Below are positions 11,790-20,900 of a DNA stretch of 64,000 nucleotides, piece after piece (positions within the stretch are counted from its first letter, which is position 1; each line of letters starts with the position of its first letter). Source of the stretch: Deferrisoma camini S3R1 (GTDB taxonomy: Bacteria > Desulfobacterota > Deferrisomatia > Deferrisomatales > Deferrisomataceae); contig NZ_JAFN01000001.1 of the NCBI RefSeq assembly GCF_000526155.1, forward strand, positions 3,164,264 to 3,228,263. Direction: 5' to 3'. Both the position numbers and the translations under genes were made by a program. A model generated the notes under the pieces. The model made no database searches and was not told the origin of the DNA. It worked only from the letters and a program-made list of their open reading frames with translations.

Positions 11790-12500
11790 TCATACGACGT
11801 ACAGGAGCACGAGGGCCACCACGAGCCCGTACACGCTGGTGGACTGGCTGACGGCCTGGCCCACCAGCATGGTACGCAGGATCAACGGCGCCCGGTCGGG
11901 CCGGCGGGCCGTGCCGTCGCAGGCGGCCGCGCCGGCGAACCCGGCTCCGATGCCCGGCCCGGTGGCCGAGACCCCGGCCGCGATGGCGGCGCCCAGGAGG
12001 GCCGCCGCCCCGGACAGGGTGAACTCCGGGGGCTGGGACCGGAACATGAGCAGGAACGCCACGAGCAGGGCGAAGATCGACGGGGTCTGGGCCACGGCCT
12101 GGGACACGAGCATGGTGGTGGTGATCCGGGCCGCCCGGGCGGGGTTGCGGCCGACCGCGGTGCAGGCTGCGGCCGAGGGCAGGCCCGAGCCGTACCCGGG
12201 GCCGAACGCGCCGGCGCCCATGCACAGGCCGGCGGAGAAAAGGGCCACGCCCCGGAGCAGGGGCCCGGAGTCCGGGCCGAACAGGAGGAGCAGGGCCACC
12301 ACCAGGGCGAAGATGCTGGCCGACTCGGCCACGGCCTGGCCCACCAGCATGGTGCGCAGGATCGTGGGGGCGGCCTGGGGTTGGCGGGCGATGGCCTCGG
12401 CGGCCCGGCCGGCGGTGAGGCCTTCGCCCAGGGCGGAGCCGACCGCGCCGAGCCCGATGCACAGGGCAGCGCCCGCGAAAGCGGCGAGGGAGAGGTCCAT
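11790..12500 (-). CDS. triple-hairpin ATP synthase c-type proteolipid
   Basis: 236 residues formed by three in-frame c-subunit hairpins (about residues 1-75, 80-155 and 160-236), hence six membrane helices. Each repeat keeps the GxGxG helix, the polar loop with Arg, and the MLVxQAV helix. Only repeat 1 keeps the ion-binding carboxylate (E59). The equivalent residues of repeats 2 and 3 are Q138 and Q219, checked codon by codon. The helix-1 acidic residue (E26) is likewise replaced, by S105 and A186. Multi-hairpin c subunits are known from archaeal A-type and eukaryal V-type enzymes and in duplicated form from Acetobacterium. It is 9 bp after atpB and 32 bp before atpE. Confidence 0.9.
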   Translation of the reverse strand: MDLSLAAFAGAALCIGLGAVGSALGEGLTAGRAAEAIARQPQAAPTILRTMLVGQAVAESASIFALVVALLLLFGPDSGPLLRGVALFSAGLCMGAGAFGPGYGSGLPSAAACTAVGRNPARAARITTTMLVSQAVAQTPSIFALLVAFLLMFRSQPPEFTLSGAAALLGAAIAAGVSATGPGIGAGFAGAAACDGTARRPDRAPLILRTMLVGQAVSQSTSVYGLVVALVLLYVV

Positions 12501-12509
12501 GGGCAGCGA

Positions 12510-13184
12510 CTACTCCTGGATGGCCACGGAGATGTAGGTGAGCGTGAGCATGGCGAACACGAACGCCTGGACCGTTCCCACGAACAGCCCGAAAAAGGCG
12601 TACAGGAACGGGGGGATCAGGACGTAGTGAACCAGCCGGGACACCACCGCGATGATGATGGCCCCGCCCATGATGTTTCCGTACAGGCGGAACGAGATGG
12701 ACACGACTTTGGCGAGTTCTCCGATCACATTGAGCGGGAACATGAAGAAGAACGGCTGGAAGTACTCCTTGACGTAGGCCTTCCACCCCTTGACCCGCAG
12801 GGCCGTGACGTGGGCCACCACGAAGCCGATGAGGCCGAGGCCGAGGGTGGTGTTCAGGTCCCGGGTAGGCTCCTGGAGAAGGGGCACCACCCCGATCCAG
12901 TTGGACACGAGGATGAACAGGAACAAGGTGGCGATGAAGGCGAAGTAACCGGGCCCGAGCTTCCCCAGGCTCTCGTCGACCAGGTCGCGGAAGGCCTCGA
13001 TCACGGACTCGACGGCGGCCTGGAACGGAGAGGGCACCAGGCCGGGCCGCCGGGCGGTCCAGACGCCCAGGGCCAGGAGCAGGATCATCACCAGCCAGGA
13101 CATGGCCAGGGTGACGGCGTTCAAGGTCACGGTCCGGCCGTTGACCGTGAACACCCAGTGGGGGATGGAGAGGATCTCTTCCAT
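12510..13184 (-). CDS. atpB: ATP synthase F0 subunit a
   Basis: 224-residue membrane protein with about five to six helices. The essential arginine is in the fourth-helix motif [13 protein letters not shown], and the C-terminal helix [19 protein letters not shown] is conserved. [25 protein letters not shown] is the family signature. It forms the ion half-channels against the c-ring. Immediately upstream, between it and atpI, the operon is interrupted by about 340 bp of dispersed repeat. Confidence 0.96.
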   Translation of the reverse strand: MEEILSIPHWVFTVNGRTVTLNAVTLAMSWLVMILLLALGVWTARRPGLVPSPFQAAVESVIEAFRDLVDESLGKLGPGYFAFIATLFLFILVSNWIGVVPLLQEPTRDLNTTLGLGLIGFVVAHVTALRVKGWKAYVKEYFQPFFFMFPLNVIGELAKVVSISFRLYGNIMGGAIIIAVVSRLVHYVLIPPFLYAFFGLFVGTVQAFVFAMLTLTYISVAIQE

Positions 13185-13189
13185 GTGAC

Positions 13190-13510
13190 CTCGGTCGTTG
13201 GTCGTCAGTCGTTGGTCGTCGGTCGGGGGCCTTCGGCCCGCTGGGCGGCTAGGCAGCTAGGCGGCCGGGCGGCTCTCGAACCGCGCCAGAGCTCGGGGCA
13301 TGGGGACCAGGGACCAGAATTCAGCGGACCGGAGACAGGAAAAACCACGGGCGTGCTCCTGCATCCGACGCTGGAACCTGTCCTCTGAATTCCGTTTTCT
13401 GGTTCCTGAACCGCAGGCCCCATGCCTCCGGCGTGAAGGCCCCGGACCAGCGGAAGTTACCCTTCCCCGTTGTACGGCCCCCCAGGGGCCTGATGGGGTT
13501 TCCACGGGAT
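13190..13510. repeat. mosaic repeat inside the atp operon, inverted relative to the 19.3-kb copy
   Basis: A 321-bp non-coding spacer between atpI and atpB. It consists of the GACCGAC/GACCAAC 7-bp tandem units, the GGGCCGAAGGCCC hairpin, the CCTAGC units, then a structured core (13295-13428) with GCATGGGG-type ends. An inner inverted repeat around GAATTCAG is present on both sides of the core. Its reverse complement is nearly identical to 19231-19515. Confidence 0.7.
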
Positions 13511-13526
13511 TCGTGCCCCCGCTGCA

Positions 13527-13850
13527 TCAGGTCCGGGTGGCGTCGAGGGCCAGGAGCGCGGTCGGGACCAGCAGGCCCACAGCGGCCGCGGCCAGCGCGG
13601 TCCGGGAAAAGGTAACCGCGACGGCGAGAAAGGCAAGCCGCAGGGCCGTGCGGGCGAGGGCACCGAGGGCCGCCCGCCGGCTCGCCGTTCGGGGATCGGG
13701 CGGCAGGCGCCGGGCCACGGCCGCATGGAGCAGCAGGGCCAGGGACCCGCCGAGCAGGCCCCAGGCCGCGCCGAGGGCCGCGTGGCCGCCGCCCAGGGCC
13801 CCCGCCGCGGCCACCGTGGCGAGACCGACCAGGGGCAGGCGACCGGTCAC
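13527..13850 (-). CDS. atpI: ATP synthase subunit I-like membrane protein
   Basis: 107 residues from GTG 13850, which overlaps the atpZ stop as GTGA. About four hydrophobic segments are visible (VGLATVAAAGALGGG, AAWGLLGGSLALLLHAAVA, TALRLAFLAVAVTFS, ALAAAAVGLLVPTALLAL). Subunit I proteins assist c-ring assembly and are poorly conserved. The assignment rests on size, topology and position between atpZ and atpB. The stop codon is followed directly by repeat sequence. Confidence 0.7.
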   Translation of the reverse strand: MTGRLPLVGLATVAAAGALGGGHAALGAAWGLLGGSLALLLHAAVARRLPPDPRTASRRAALGALARTALRLAFLAVAVTFSRTALAAAAVGLLVPTALLALDATRT

Positions 13851-14119
13851 GGCTTGTTCCTGCGACGGCCGGGCTTGTCGAAGGCGTCCATGGCGATCCG
13901 GTACACGGTCCAGATCCCGGAGAGGGCGCCGAGGGGGATGAACACGGCCTTCCACAGCCCGCCGGTGCCCATCCACCGGTCGAGCCCGTGGCCGATGGCC
14001 AGGCCGATGCCCACGGCCGCGGCCATGGTGAGGCCCAGGTGGGTCACGAGGCCCAGGTTCTCACTGAGGTCCTTGAGCTCCTTGGGGTCGATGCCCCAGC
14101 GCTTCTTGGATCGGGCCAC
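13847..14119 (-). CDS. atpZ: AtpZ/AtpI family protein
   Basis: 90 residues with two membrane helices (HLGLTMAAAVGIGLAIGHGLD and LWKAVFIPLGALSGIWTVYRIA). It has a basic C-terminus (KPGRRRNKP) and the family pattern GLxxGxxLDRWxGT. AtpZ works with AtpI in assembly or cation supply of F-type ATP synthases. Its start lies 33 bp after the parB stop, so the chromosome-partition and ATP synthase genes may share a transcript. Confidence 0.85.
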   Translation of the reverse strand: MARSKKRWGIDPKELKDLSENLGLVTHLGLTMAAAVGIGLAIGHGLDRWMGTGGLWKAVFIPLGALSGIWTVYRIAMDAFDKPGRRRNKP

Positions 14120-14152
14120 CGCCCACCTCCCGACCGCCGAAGGCCCCAGGGC

Positions 14153-15001
14153 TCAGGCCGGCGACGATTCGAGCAGTTCTAAGATGCGATCCAGGTCGTC
14201 GAGGTTTCGGTACTCGATGGTCAGCCGGCCGGAGCCCTTCTTGCGGCCCGGCACCACGCGGACCCGGGTTCCGAACCGGCGGGAAAGGCGCTCCTCGAGC
14301 GAGCGCACGTTGGGGTCAGGGGCCGGAGCCGCCGGCCTGCGGGGCCGGGGTCGCCGGGCGAGCTCCTCGGCCTGGCGGACGGACAGGTTCTTTCGGAGGA
14401 TCTCCTCCAACAGCCCCAAGCGGTCGGCCTCGTCCTCCAGGCTGAGGATCGCGCGGGCGTGGCCGGCCGTGATCCGGCCGGAGCGAAGGGCGGTCAGGGC
14501 CCGGTCGGGCAGGGTGAGGAGCCGCAGGGCGTTGGCCACGGCCGGCCGGGACCGGCCGATCCGCCGGGCGAGCTCGTCCTGGGTCAGGCCGATGCGCTCG
14601 ATCAGCACCCGGTAGGCGAGGGCCTCCTCCACCGGGTTGAGGTCCTGGCGCTGGAGGTTTTCGACCAGCGCGAGCTCCAGCACCTCTTCGTCGTCCGCAT
14701 GGCGGAGAATTGCTGGAACCTCAGTGATCCCGGCAAGTTGCGCCGCTCGCCAGCGCCGCTCTCCGGCGATCAGCTCGTACCCGCCGGCGGGGTCCTGGCG
14801 CACGATCACGGGCTGGACCAGGCCCTTTTCCCGGATGCTCTGGGCGAGCTCGTCCAGGGCCTCGGGGTCGAAGTCCTGCCGGGGCTGGTGGGGGCTGGGG
14901 TGGATCTCCTCCACGGGGCAGAGGAAGTACTCCCCTTCGAGCCGGTCGGGCAGGAGGGCGTCCAGGCCGGTTCCGAGGGCCGGTCGTCTCTTCTTCGTCA
15001 T
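14153..15001 (-). CDS. parB: chromosome partitioning protein ParB
   Basis: 282 residues. The N-terminal CTP-binding domain contains PHQPRQDF, the SIREKGLVQPVIVR segment and GERRWRAAQLAG. The central helix-turn-helix (LTQDELARRIGRSRPAVANALRLL) binds parS. A C-terminal dimerisation segment (GSGRLTIEYRNLDDLDRILELL) ends the protein. Two perfect parS sites are at 16025 and 19125. It lies 19 bp after parA. Confidence 0.97.
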   Translation of the reverse strand: MTKKRRPALGTGLDALLPDRLEGEYFLCPVEEIHPSPHQPRQDFDPEALDELAQSIREKGLVQPVIVRQDPAGGYELIAGERRWRAAQLAGITEVPAILRHADDEEVLELALVENLQRQDLNPVEEALAYRVLIERIGLTQDELARRIGRSRPAVANALRLLTLPDRALTALRSGRITAGHARAILSLEDEADRLGLLEEILRKNLSVRQAEELARRPRPRRPAAPAPDPNVRSLEERLSRRFGTRVRVVPGRKKGSGRLTIEYRNLDDLDRILELLESSPA

Positions 15002-15020
15002 GGGCGGGCTCCCGAGGGCA

Positions 15021-15776
15021 TCAGGCGAGGAGCTCCCGGGCCATGCGCAGGTAGCTCTGGGCGCCGGTGGACCGGACGTCGTAGAGCAGGGCGGGCTTGC
15101 CGTGGCTGGGGGCCTCGCTGAGGCGCACGTTCCGGGGAATCACGGACCGGAACACCTTGTCGCGGAAGTGGCGGCGGACCTCCTCGGCCACCTGGTGGCT
15201 GAGGTTGTTGCGGGCGTCGAACATGGTCAGGAGGATTCCCTCGACCTGGAGCCGGGGGTTGAAGCTCCGGCGCACGGTGCGGATGGTGGTGAGGAGCTGG
15301 CCCAGGCCTTCGAGGGCGTAGTACTCGCACTGCAGCGGGATGATCACCGCGTCGGCGGCCACCAGGGCGTTCACCGTGAGGAGCCCCAGGCTGGGGGGGC
15401 AGTCGATGAACACGAAGTCGTAGCGGTCGCGGATCTCGGCCAGGGCGGTGCGCAGGCGGTACTCCCGGCGGTCGGCGGCCACGAGTTCGACCTCGGCGCC
15501 GGCCAGGTCTCGGGACGCGGGGATCAGGCTCAGGTGGGGCACCTGGGTGGGGCGGACCAGGTCGGCCGCCGGGGCATGCCCCAGGAGAAGGGGGTAGGCC
15601 GACGGTTCCCCTGGAGCGAGGCGCACGCCGAGGCCGCTGGACGCGTTGGCCTGGGGGTCCAGGTCGACCAAGAGGACCCGTTTCTCCGCGGCCGCGAGCG
15701 AGGCGGCCAGGTTCACGGCGGTGGTGGTCTTGCCCACCCCGCCCTTCTGGTTCGCGGTGCAAAGGATCCTACCCAT
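15021..15776 (-). CDS. parA: chromosome partitioning ATPase ParA (Soj)
   Basis: 251-residue deviant-Walker ATPase: KGGVGKTTTAVNLAASLA near residues 10-27, VDLDPQANAS, and FIDCPPSLGLLTVNAL. ATG 15776 is chosen because GGGAGG lies just upstream and the protein then starts MGRILCTANQKGG. An open frame further upstream would only add Pro-rich sequence. It forms an operon with parB and lies about 250 bp from a parS site. Confidence 0.97.
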   Translation of the reverse strand: MGRILCTANQKGGVGKTTTAVNLAASLAAAEKRVLLVDLDPQANASSGLGVRLAPGEPSAYPLLLGHAPAADLVRPTQVPHLSLIPASRDLAGAEVELVAADRREYRLRTALAEIRDRYDFVFIDCPPSLGLLTVNALVAADAVIIPLQCEYYALEGLGQLLTTIRTVRRSFNPRLQVEGILLTMFDARNNLSHQVAEEVRRHFRDKVFRSVIPRNVRLSEAPSHGKPALLYDVRSTGAQSYLRMARELLA

Positions 15777-16024
15777 GGCGTCCTCCCGAGGCGCGGTATG
15801 GTAGCACAGGGGGGCGGAGGGGGGAACGTTTTTGGGGGGGCGGGAAGGCTGGAAAGCTGGGAGGCTAGAAGGCTGCGAGACCCCAGGCGTTGCAGGACAT
15901 GGCATGGGGCCTGCTCGAAGTGGGGCGCCGCTTTGCCGGGGGCATGGCCGTTTTTCTGAGTAACCACTCTAGGCGGCGAGACCGTTGGGCAGCGGGCCGC
16001 GGTCCCAGGCCCGTGCGGGCCGGA
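15777..16024. other. spacer upstream of parA
   Basis: About 250 bp between parA and the first parS. It contains the tandem-like string GGAAGGCTGGAAAGCTGG (15841-15858) and a G-run. No gene or clear promoter box was recognised with confidence. Confidence 0.4.
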
Positions 16025-16040
16025 TGTTTCACGTGAAACA
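16025..16040. promoter_or_regulatory. parS centromere site 1
   Basis: The perfect 16-bp palindrome TGTTTCACGTGAAACA, identical to the consensus ParB loading site. It lies about 250 bp upstream of parA. Confidence 0.97.
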
Positions 16041-16119
16041 TTCCGGTGGAAGCGCTCTTCAAGACAGGAGTCCGACAGAGAGCCTCTCGGGTAGGCAGGG
16101 GGGCTGTATGCTGGGTACG

Positions 16120-16589
16120 CCCATGCGGAGAGTCTCGGTCCGAGCTTTGGCGCGGTTCGAGAGCCGCCTAGCGGACCGAAGGCCCCCGACCGACGACCGT
16201 TGACCGTAGACCGACGACCGAAGTTACTGGGAACCCCTTCGGCCGCTGCGCGACCCTACAACGGAGAAGGGTGACGTGCGTTGGTCCGGGCCATTGCCGG
16301 CGGCGGGCATGGGGCCTGCTTCCGGCCGCGCGCGAAGCCGGACATTGAGATTCGCCGCGCAGGCAAGGGGCACCGGCGGTGGCCCCATGACCGTTCGACG
16401 GGACCCGAACGAACTCACGGTGCGAGCGTTGGAGGCGCTGCGCGGCGAGCCAAGGAGCCGCGCGCGGCTCTCCAGCAGCCCCCTTGCCCCCGACCGTGAT
16501 AGTGATAACAAAGAGGCGTGCTGGCACTTAGAACGCTGGGAAACCATAGGGGTTTTTTAAGCCTCCTGGCATCCCAGCCTCCTAGCGTC
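16120..16589. repeat. mosaic repeat with structured copy B (16305-16490)
   Basis: Non-coding stretch between parS site 1 and rsmG. In order it holds the GCGCGGTTCGAGAGCCG and GACCGAC tandem flank (16144-16225) and the ACAACGG...CGTTGG linker (16258-16288). Copy B follows, with ends GGGCATGGGGCCTGC and its imperfect complement. The CCTAGC units near 16570 run into the 3' end of rsmG. The interior of copy B is closely similar to copies A and D. Confidence 0.7.
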
Positions 16590-17225
16590 CTAGCGGGCCG
16601 AAGGCCCCAGACCACCCCGGTACACGAGCAGCGATCGGGGACCCAGGCCGGGCAGGCGGGGGAGGTCCCGGCGGGCCACCAGGACCCAGCCGGGCGGCTG
16701 GATCGCCGGCTCGCCGGCGCGGGGCAGCACCACCGCGCCGCCCGGGGCGAGGAACGGGGCGGCCAGAAGAAGGGCGGCCTCGATGTCGGCCACGGCGCGG
16801 GCCGTTACGGTGCGGAAGGCCGCTGCGAGCTCCGGGTGCGGCTCGAGGATCTCGGGGGCCCGACCCTGGAACACGGTGACGTTCGGCAGGCGGAGGACGC
16901 GGGCGGCGTGGCGGGCGAAGGCGACCCGCTTCGATCGGGGTTCGAGCCCGGTGCAGGCGAGTTGGGGGTGCACCAGGGAAACCGGCAGCAGGGGAAGACC
17001 GGGGCCGGTGCCGATGTCGAGAAAGGGGCCTTCCGGCGGCTCTGGGAGAAACGGGAGCAGGGCGTCCGCGATCTGCAACCGGACCCCCTCGAGGGTTCGG
17101 GGGCCCACGAGCCGGATGCGCCGGTTCCAGCGGTGGAGCTCGGCCGCTAGGGCCTCGAGCTTCTCCCACGGGAGGTCGGGGCGGACCGCCCGAAGGGGGG
17201 CCCAGGGGTCAGGGGCCGCCGGCAT
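16590..17225 (-). CDS. rsmG: 16S rRNA (guanine-N7) methyltransferase RsmG
   Basis: 211-residue GidB-family SAM-dependent methyltransferase acting on G527 of 16S rRNA. The SAM motif is FLDIGTGPGLPLLP, followed by LEPRSKRVAFARH. It lies 3 bp after mnmG, the usual pair. The last residues (GLGPSAR) and the stop codon are encoded by the dispersed flank repeat GGGCCGAAGGCCC...CTAG, so the original C-terminus may have been replaced or extended when the repeat arrived. Confidence 0.93.
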   Translation of the reverse strand: MPAAPDPWAPLRAVRPDLPWEKLEALAAELHRWNRRIRLVGPRTLEGVRLQIADALLPFLPEPPEGPFLDIGTGPGLPLLPVSLVHPQLACTGLEPRSKRVAFARHAARVLRLPNVTVFQGRAPEILEPHPELAAAFRTVTARAVADIEAALLLAAPFLAPGGAVVLPRAGEPAIQPPGWVLVARRDLPRLPGLGPRSLLVYRGGLGPSAR

Positions 17226-17228
17226 GGC

Positions 17229-19100
17229 TCACAGGGCCCCGATGCGCTTGAGGTGGACCAGGAGTACGGGTCCGGCCGAGGGCCGGACCCCCGGGATCCG
17301 GAGGGCCTGGGCCAGGGTGAGGGGACGGGCCTCCTGAAGGATTTGGCGAACCTCGGTGGCGAGGCCTTCGATCCGGGTGTAGTCCAGATCCGGGGGCAGG
17401 GGGGTGGCCTCGAGGCGGCGCACCTGCTCGATGCCCTCCAGGTCGCGGCGCACATAGCCCTCGTACTTCACCTCCACCTCCGCGGTCACGGCGTCCCGGG
17501 GGTCAAACGGAGGCCAGCCCTCGGCGAGGGGGCGGAGGGCCTGAAGGGTCACCCCGGGCCTGCGGAGCAGGTCCTCTAGGGCGGCCGGCTCTCGCAGGGG
17601 CGAGGAGCCGGCCGCGGCCAGCACCCCGTTCACGGCCGGCCCCGGCCGCACCCGCGTGGCACGCAGGAACGCACGGAGCTCGGCCAGGCGGTCCTTGCGG
17701 CGGCGGAACCGGGCCTCGCGTTCTGGGGGTACGGCGCCGACCCGCAGGCCCAGGGGGGTGAGGCGCAGATCGGCGTTGTCCTCCCGGAGGAGCAGACGGA
17801 ATTCGGCCCGGCTAGTGAACATGCGGTAGGGCTCCTTCGTGCCCTTGGTGACCAGGTCGTCCACCAGCACGCCCAAGTAGCCCTCGTGGCGGGCCACGGT
17901 GACCGGGTCGGAGCCGCCGGCCCGGAGGGCCGCGTTGATCCCGGCCAGGATCCCCTGGGCCGCGGCCTCCTCGTACCCGGAGGTGCCGTTGATCTGGCCG
18001 GCCAGAAACAGCCCGGGGATCCGCTTGGACTCCAGGGTGGGGAACAGGTCCCTGGGGTCCACGAAATCGTACTCGATGGCGTACCCCGGCCGGAGGATCT
18101 CGACCTCCTCCAGGCCCGGGATGGATCGGAGGATCGCGACCTGCACGTCCAGGGGGAGGCTGGTGGACACGCCGTTGGGGTAGACCTCTGTGGTGTCCAG
18201 GCCCTCGGGCTCCAGGAACACCTGGTGCCGCTCGCGGTCGGCGAACCGGACCACCTTGTCCTCGATGCTGGGGCAGTACCGGGGCCCGATCCCCTCGATC
18301 ACGCCGGTGTACAGGGGGGAGCGGTCCAGGGACGCGCGGATGATCTCGTGGGTGCGGGGGGTGGTGTAGGTGATGTGGCAGGGCACCTGGGGTCGATCGA
18401 TGGCCGGGGTGTCCGCGCTGAACGGGAGGGGGTGGGGGTCGCCCGCCTGCACCTCGAGGGCGTCCCAGCGGATCGTGCGGCCGTTGAGCCGGGGCGGGGT
18501 GCCGGTCTTGAGCCGGCCCATGGGGAACCCGAGCTCCCGCAGGTTCTCGGCGAGCGCCCGGGACGGGGGCTCGCCGGCCCGGCCAGCCGGGAACCGGTTC
18601 AGCCCCACATGGGCCAGGCCGTTCAGGAAGGTGCCGGGGCACAGCACCACCGTGCGGCCCGGGTACCGGACGCCCTCCCGGGAGACCACCCCCCGCAGCT
18701 CCCGGCCCTGGACCCACAGGGCCACCACCTCGGCCTGGTGGACGGTCAGGCCCGGCTGGGTCTCCACGGCCCGCTTCATGTGGGCGCCGTAGGCCGTGCG
18801 GTCGGCCTGGGCGCGCGACGCCCACACGGCCGGGCCCTTGCGGGTGTTGAGCCTGCGGAACTGGATGCCGGTCGCATCGATGGCCCGGCCCATCTCGCCC
18901 CCCAGGGCATCCACCTCGCGCACCAGGTGGCCCTTGGCCAGGCCTCCGATGGCCGGGTTGCACGACATCTTGCCCACGGTGTCCAGGTTGAGGGTGAGGA
19001 GCAGGGTTCGGGCCCCGATGCGGGCCGCGGCCAGGGCCGCCTCGATCCCCGCGTGGCCCGCGCCCACCACGATCACGTCGTGGCTCTGGTGCCAGTCCAT
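17229..19100 (-). CDS. mnmG: tRNA uridine-5-carboxymethylaminomethyl modification enzyme MnmG (GidA)
   Basis: 623-residue FAD enzyme that works with MnmE on wobble uridine of tRNAs. The dinucleotide motif [19 protein letters not shown] is near residue 8. [23 protein letters not shown] and [18 protein letters not shown] are family signatures. The C-terminal helical MnmE-binding domain is complete. ATG 19100 is preferred over an upstream ATG because the extra residues are encoded by the parS site and repeat DNA. rsmG follows after 3 bp. Confidence 0.97.
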   Translation of the reverse strand: MDWHQSHDVIVVGAGHAGIEAALAAARIGARTLLLTLNLDTVGKMSCNPAIGGLAKGHLVREVDALGGEMGRAIDATGIQFRRLNTRKGPAVWASRAQADRTAYGAHMKRAVETQPGLTVHQAEVVALWVQGRELRGVVSREGVRYPGRTVVLCPGTFLNGLAHVGLNRFPAGRAGEPPSRALAENLRELGFPMGRLKTGTPPRLNGRTIRWDALEVQAGDPHPLPFSADTPAIDRPQVPCHITYTTPRTHEIIRASLDRSPLYTGVIEGIGPRYCPSIEDKVVRFADRERHQVFLEPEGLDTTEVYPNGVSTSLPLDVQVAILRSIPGLEEVEILRPGYAIEYDFVDPRDLFPTLESKRIPGLFLAGQINGTSGYEEAAAQGILAGINAALRAGGSDPVTVARHEGYLGVLVDDLVTKGTKEPYRMFTSRAEFRLLLREDNADLRLTPLGLRVGAVPPEREARFRRRKDRLAELRAFLRATRVRPGPAVNGVLAAAGSSPLREPAALEDLLRRPGVTLQALRPLAEGWPPFDPRDAVTAEVEVKYEGYVRRDLEGIEQVRRLEATPLPPDLDYTRIEGLATEVRQILQEARPLTLAQALRIPGVRPSAGPVLLVHLKRIGAL

Positions 19101-19124
19101 GCCGTTCCTCCGGCCTGGCCGGAA

Positions 19125-19140
19125 TGTTTCACGTGAAACA
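19125..19140. promoter_or_regulatory. parS centromere site 2
   Basis: A second perfect TGTTTCACGTGAAACA palindrome, only 24 bp upstream of the mnmG start codon and 3.1 kb from site 1. ParB spreading from it could affect mnmG expression. Confidence 0.97.
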
Positions 19141-19230
19141 TCGGTCTTCGGTCGACGGTCGAAAAGTGATGTCTCGCCGGTACGGCCGAGCCCGCTATAC
19201 CATCCAACGGAAAGCCCCATCAGGCCCCTA

Positions 19231-19515
19231 CGGGGCCGGGCAACGGGGAAGGGTGACTTTCGTTGGTCCGGGGTTTTCTCGCCGGAGGCATGGGGCCTAC
19301 GGTTCAGGAGTCAGAAGACGGAATTCAGAGGACAGGTTCCAGCGTCGGATGCAGGAGCACACCTGTGGTTTTTCCTGCCTCCGGTCCGCTGAATTCTGGT
19401 CCCTGAAACCATGCCCCGAGCTCTGGCGCGGTTCGAGAGCCGTCCGGCCGCCTAGCTGCCTAGCCGTCCAGCGGGCCGAAGGCCCCCGACCGACGACCAA
19501 CGACCGAAGTTACAG
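19231..19515. repeat. mosaic repeat with structured copy G (19284-19419)
   Basis: Fills the mnmE-mnmG gap. It has the linker with CAACG...CGTTG, then a core bounded by GGCATGGGGCC and its near complement. Inside the core GAATTCAGAGGAC (19321-19333) faces GTCCGCTGAATTC. The flank of CCTAGC units, GGGCCGAAGGCCC and GACCGAC 7-mers runs to 19515. It is the inverted near-twin of the copy inside the atp operon. Confidence 0.72.
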
Positions 19516-19528
19516 GAAGGAGCCGCCG

Positions 19529-20896
19529 CTACTTCCCGATGCAGAACCGGGAGAAGATCCGGTCCAGCACATCCTCGGGTGCGCCCCAGCCCAGGAGCTC
19601 GGCCAGGTGCCGGCGGGCCCCGTGCACCTCGCTGGCGGCCACCTCGGGGAACTCCCCCCGTCCCAACAGCTCGGCCGCCCGGCGCACGCACGCGAGGGCC
19701 TGGGCGACCAGGGTGCGGTGGCGCTCCCGGGTCAGCGGAGCCTCCCCGGACGGACCCCCGCCCCGGAGGGCCAGCCGACCCAGCTCCTCCACGAGCCGGG
19801 GGATCCCCTCCCCGGTGCGCGCCGACACCAAAAGGGTCTGGACCCCGTGGTCCTTGCGGATCCTCTCGGCCGGGCCCGGGCCCCGGTCGGCCTTGTTGAC
19901 CACGGCCAGAAAGCCGGGCCGAGGGGACAGGCGGTCCAGCTCCCGGGCCTCCTCGGGCAGCAGGGGCCGGCCGGCCTCGCACACGAACACCACGGCGTCG
20001 GCCTCGTCCAGCACCCGGCGCGCCCGGCGGACGCCCTCCTCCTCCACCGGGTCGGCGGCCTGGCGGAGCCCGGCCGTGTCCACGAGCCGCACCGGAACGC
20101 CCGCGGCCTGGGTCCACCCCTCCACCAGGTCCCGGGTGGTCCCGGGCACCTCGGTCACGATGGCGCGGTCCTCTCCCACCAGGCGGTTGAGCAGGCTCGA
20201 CTTGCCCACGTTGGGCAGGCCCACCAGGGCCACGGTGAACCCCTCACGGGCCGTGCGCCCCCAGGCGAAGGTGGAGAGCTTTCTCTCTATTTCTTCTTCG
20301 ATATCGGATAGTTGGGATGAGATCGCCCCCCACTCGGGGGTGCCCACGTCCTCCTCCTCCGGAAAGTCCAGATGGGCCTCCAGCAGGGCCAGGGCCCGGG
20401 CGAGCCGGTCCTGCCAGCCCCCCACCTCTTGGGACAGAGCCCCGGCCAGGATCCGCTCGTGGGTGCGCAGGGCCTCGGTGGTGCGGGCCTGGATCACGTC
20501 GAGGACCGCCTCGGCCTGGACGAGGTCGATGCGGCCGTTGAGGAAGGCTCGGAGGGTGAACTCCCCGGGCCGGGCCAGCCGGGCCCCGGCCGCGAGGCAC
20601 GCCTCCAGCACCGCCCGGGCCGCGGCCAGGCCGCCGTGGCAGTGGATCTCGAGAACGTCCTCCCGGGTGTAGGACCGGGGCCCGGGCATCCACAGGGCCA
20701 GCACCTCGTCGACGGGCCCGCCCCGGGCGTCGAGGGCCACGGCCAAGGTGGCGGAACGGGGGGCCAACGCATCCAGCGGCTCCCCGCTCTTCCTGCGGAG
20801 CACGGCCCGGGCCACCGAGCCGGCGGCCGGCCCGCTCACGCGGACGATGGCCACCCCGCCGACCCCGGGAGGAGTGGCCAAGGCGGCGATGGTCAT
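19529..20896 (-). CDS. mnmE: tRNA modification GTPase MnmE (TrmE)
   Basis: 455 residues. The N-terminal folate-binding domain starts with TIAALATPPGVGGVAIVRVSG. The GTPase domain has GLPNVGKS (226-233), DTAGLR and NKAD. The last residues CIGK carry the catalytic C-terminal cysteine. Forms the wobble-uridine modification complex with MnmG. It starts 4 bp after yidC ends; the jag gene often found between them is absent. Confidence 0.97.
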   Translation of the reverse strand: MTIAALATPPGVGGVAIVRVSGPAAGSVARAVLRRKSGEPLDALAPRSATLAVALDARGGPVDEVLALWMPGPRSYTREDVLEIHCHGGLAAARAVLEACLAAGARLARPGEFTLRAFLNGRIDLVQAEAVLDVIQARTTEALRTHERILAGALSQEVGGWQDRLARALALLEAHLDFPEEEDVGTPEWGAISSQLSDIEEEIERKLSTFAWGRTAREGFTVALVGLPNVGKSSLLNRLVGEDRAIVTEVPGTTRDLVEGWTQAAGVPVRLVDTAGLRQAADPVEEEGVRRARRVLDEADAVVFVCEAGRPLLPEEARELDRLSPRPGFLAVVNKADRGPGPAERIRKDHGVQTLLVSARTGEGIPRLVEELGRLALRGGGPSGEAPLTRERHRTLVAQALACVRRAAELLGRGEFPEVAASEVHGARRHLAELLGWGAPEDVLDRIFSRFCIGK

Positions 20897-20900
20897 GACG

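Noticed and set aside
13200-13260. Tandem heptamers considered as a CRISPR array
   Set aside because: Units are only 7 bp with no unique spacers and no cas genes in the window.
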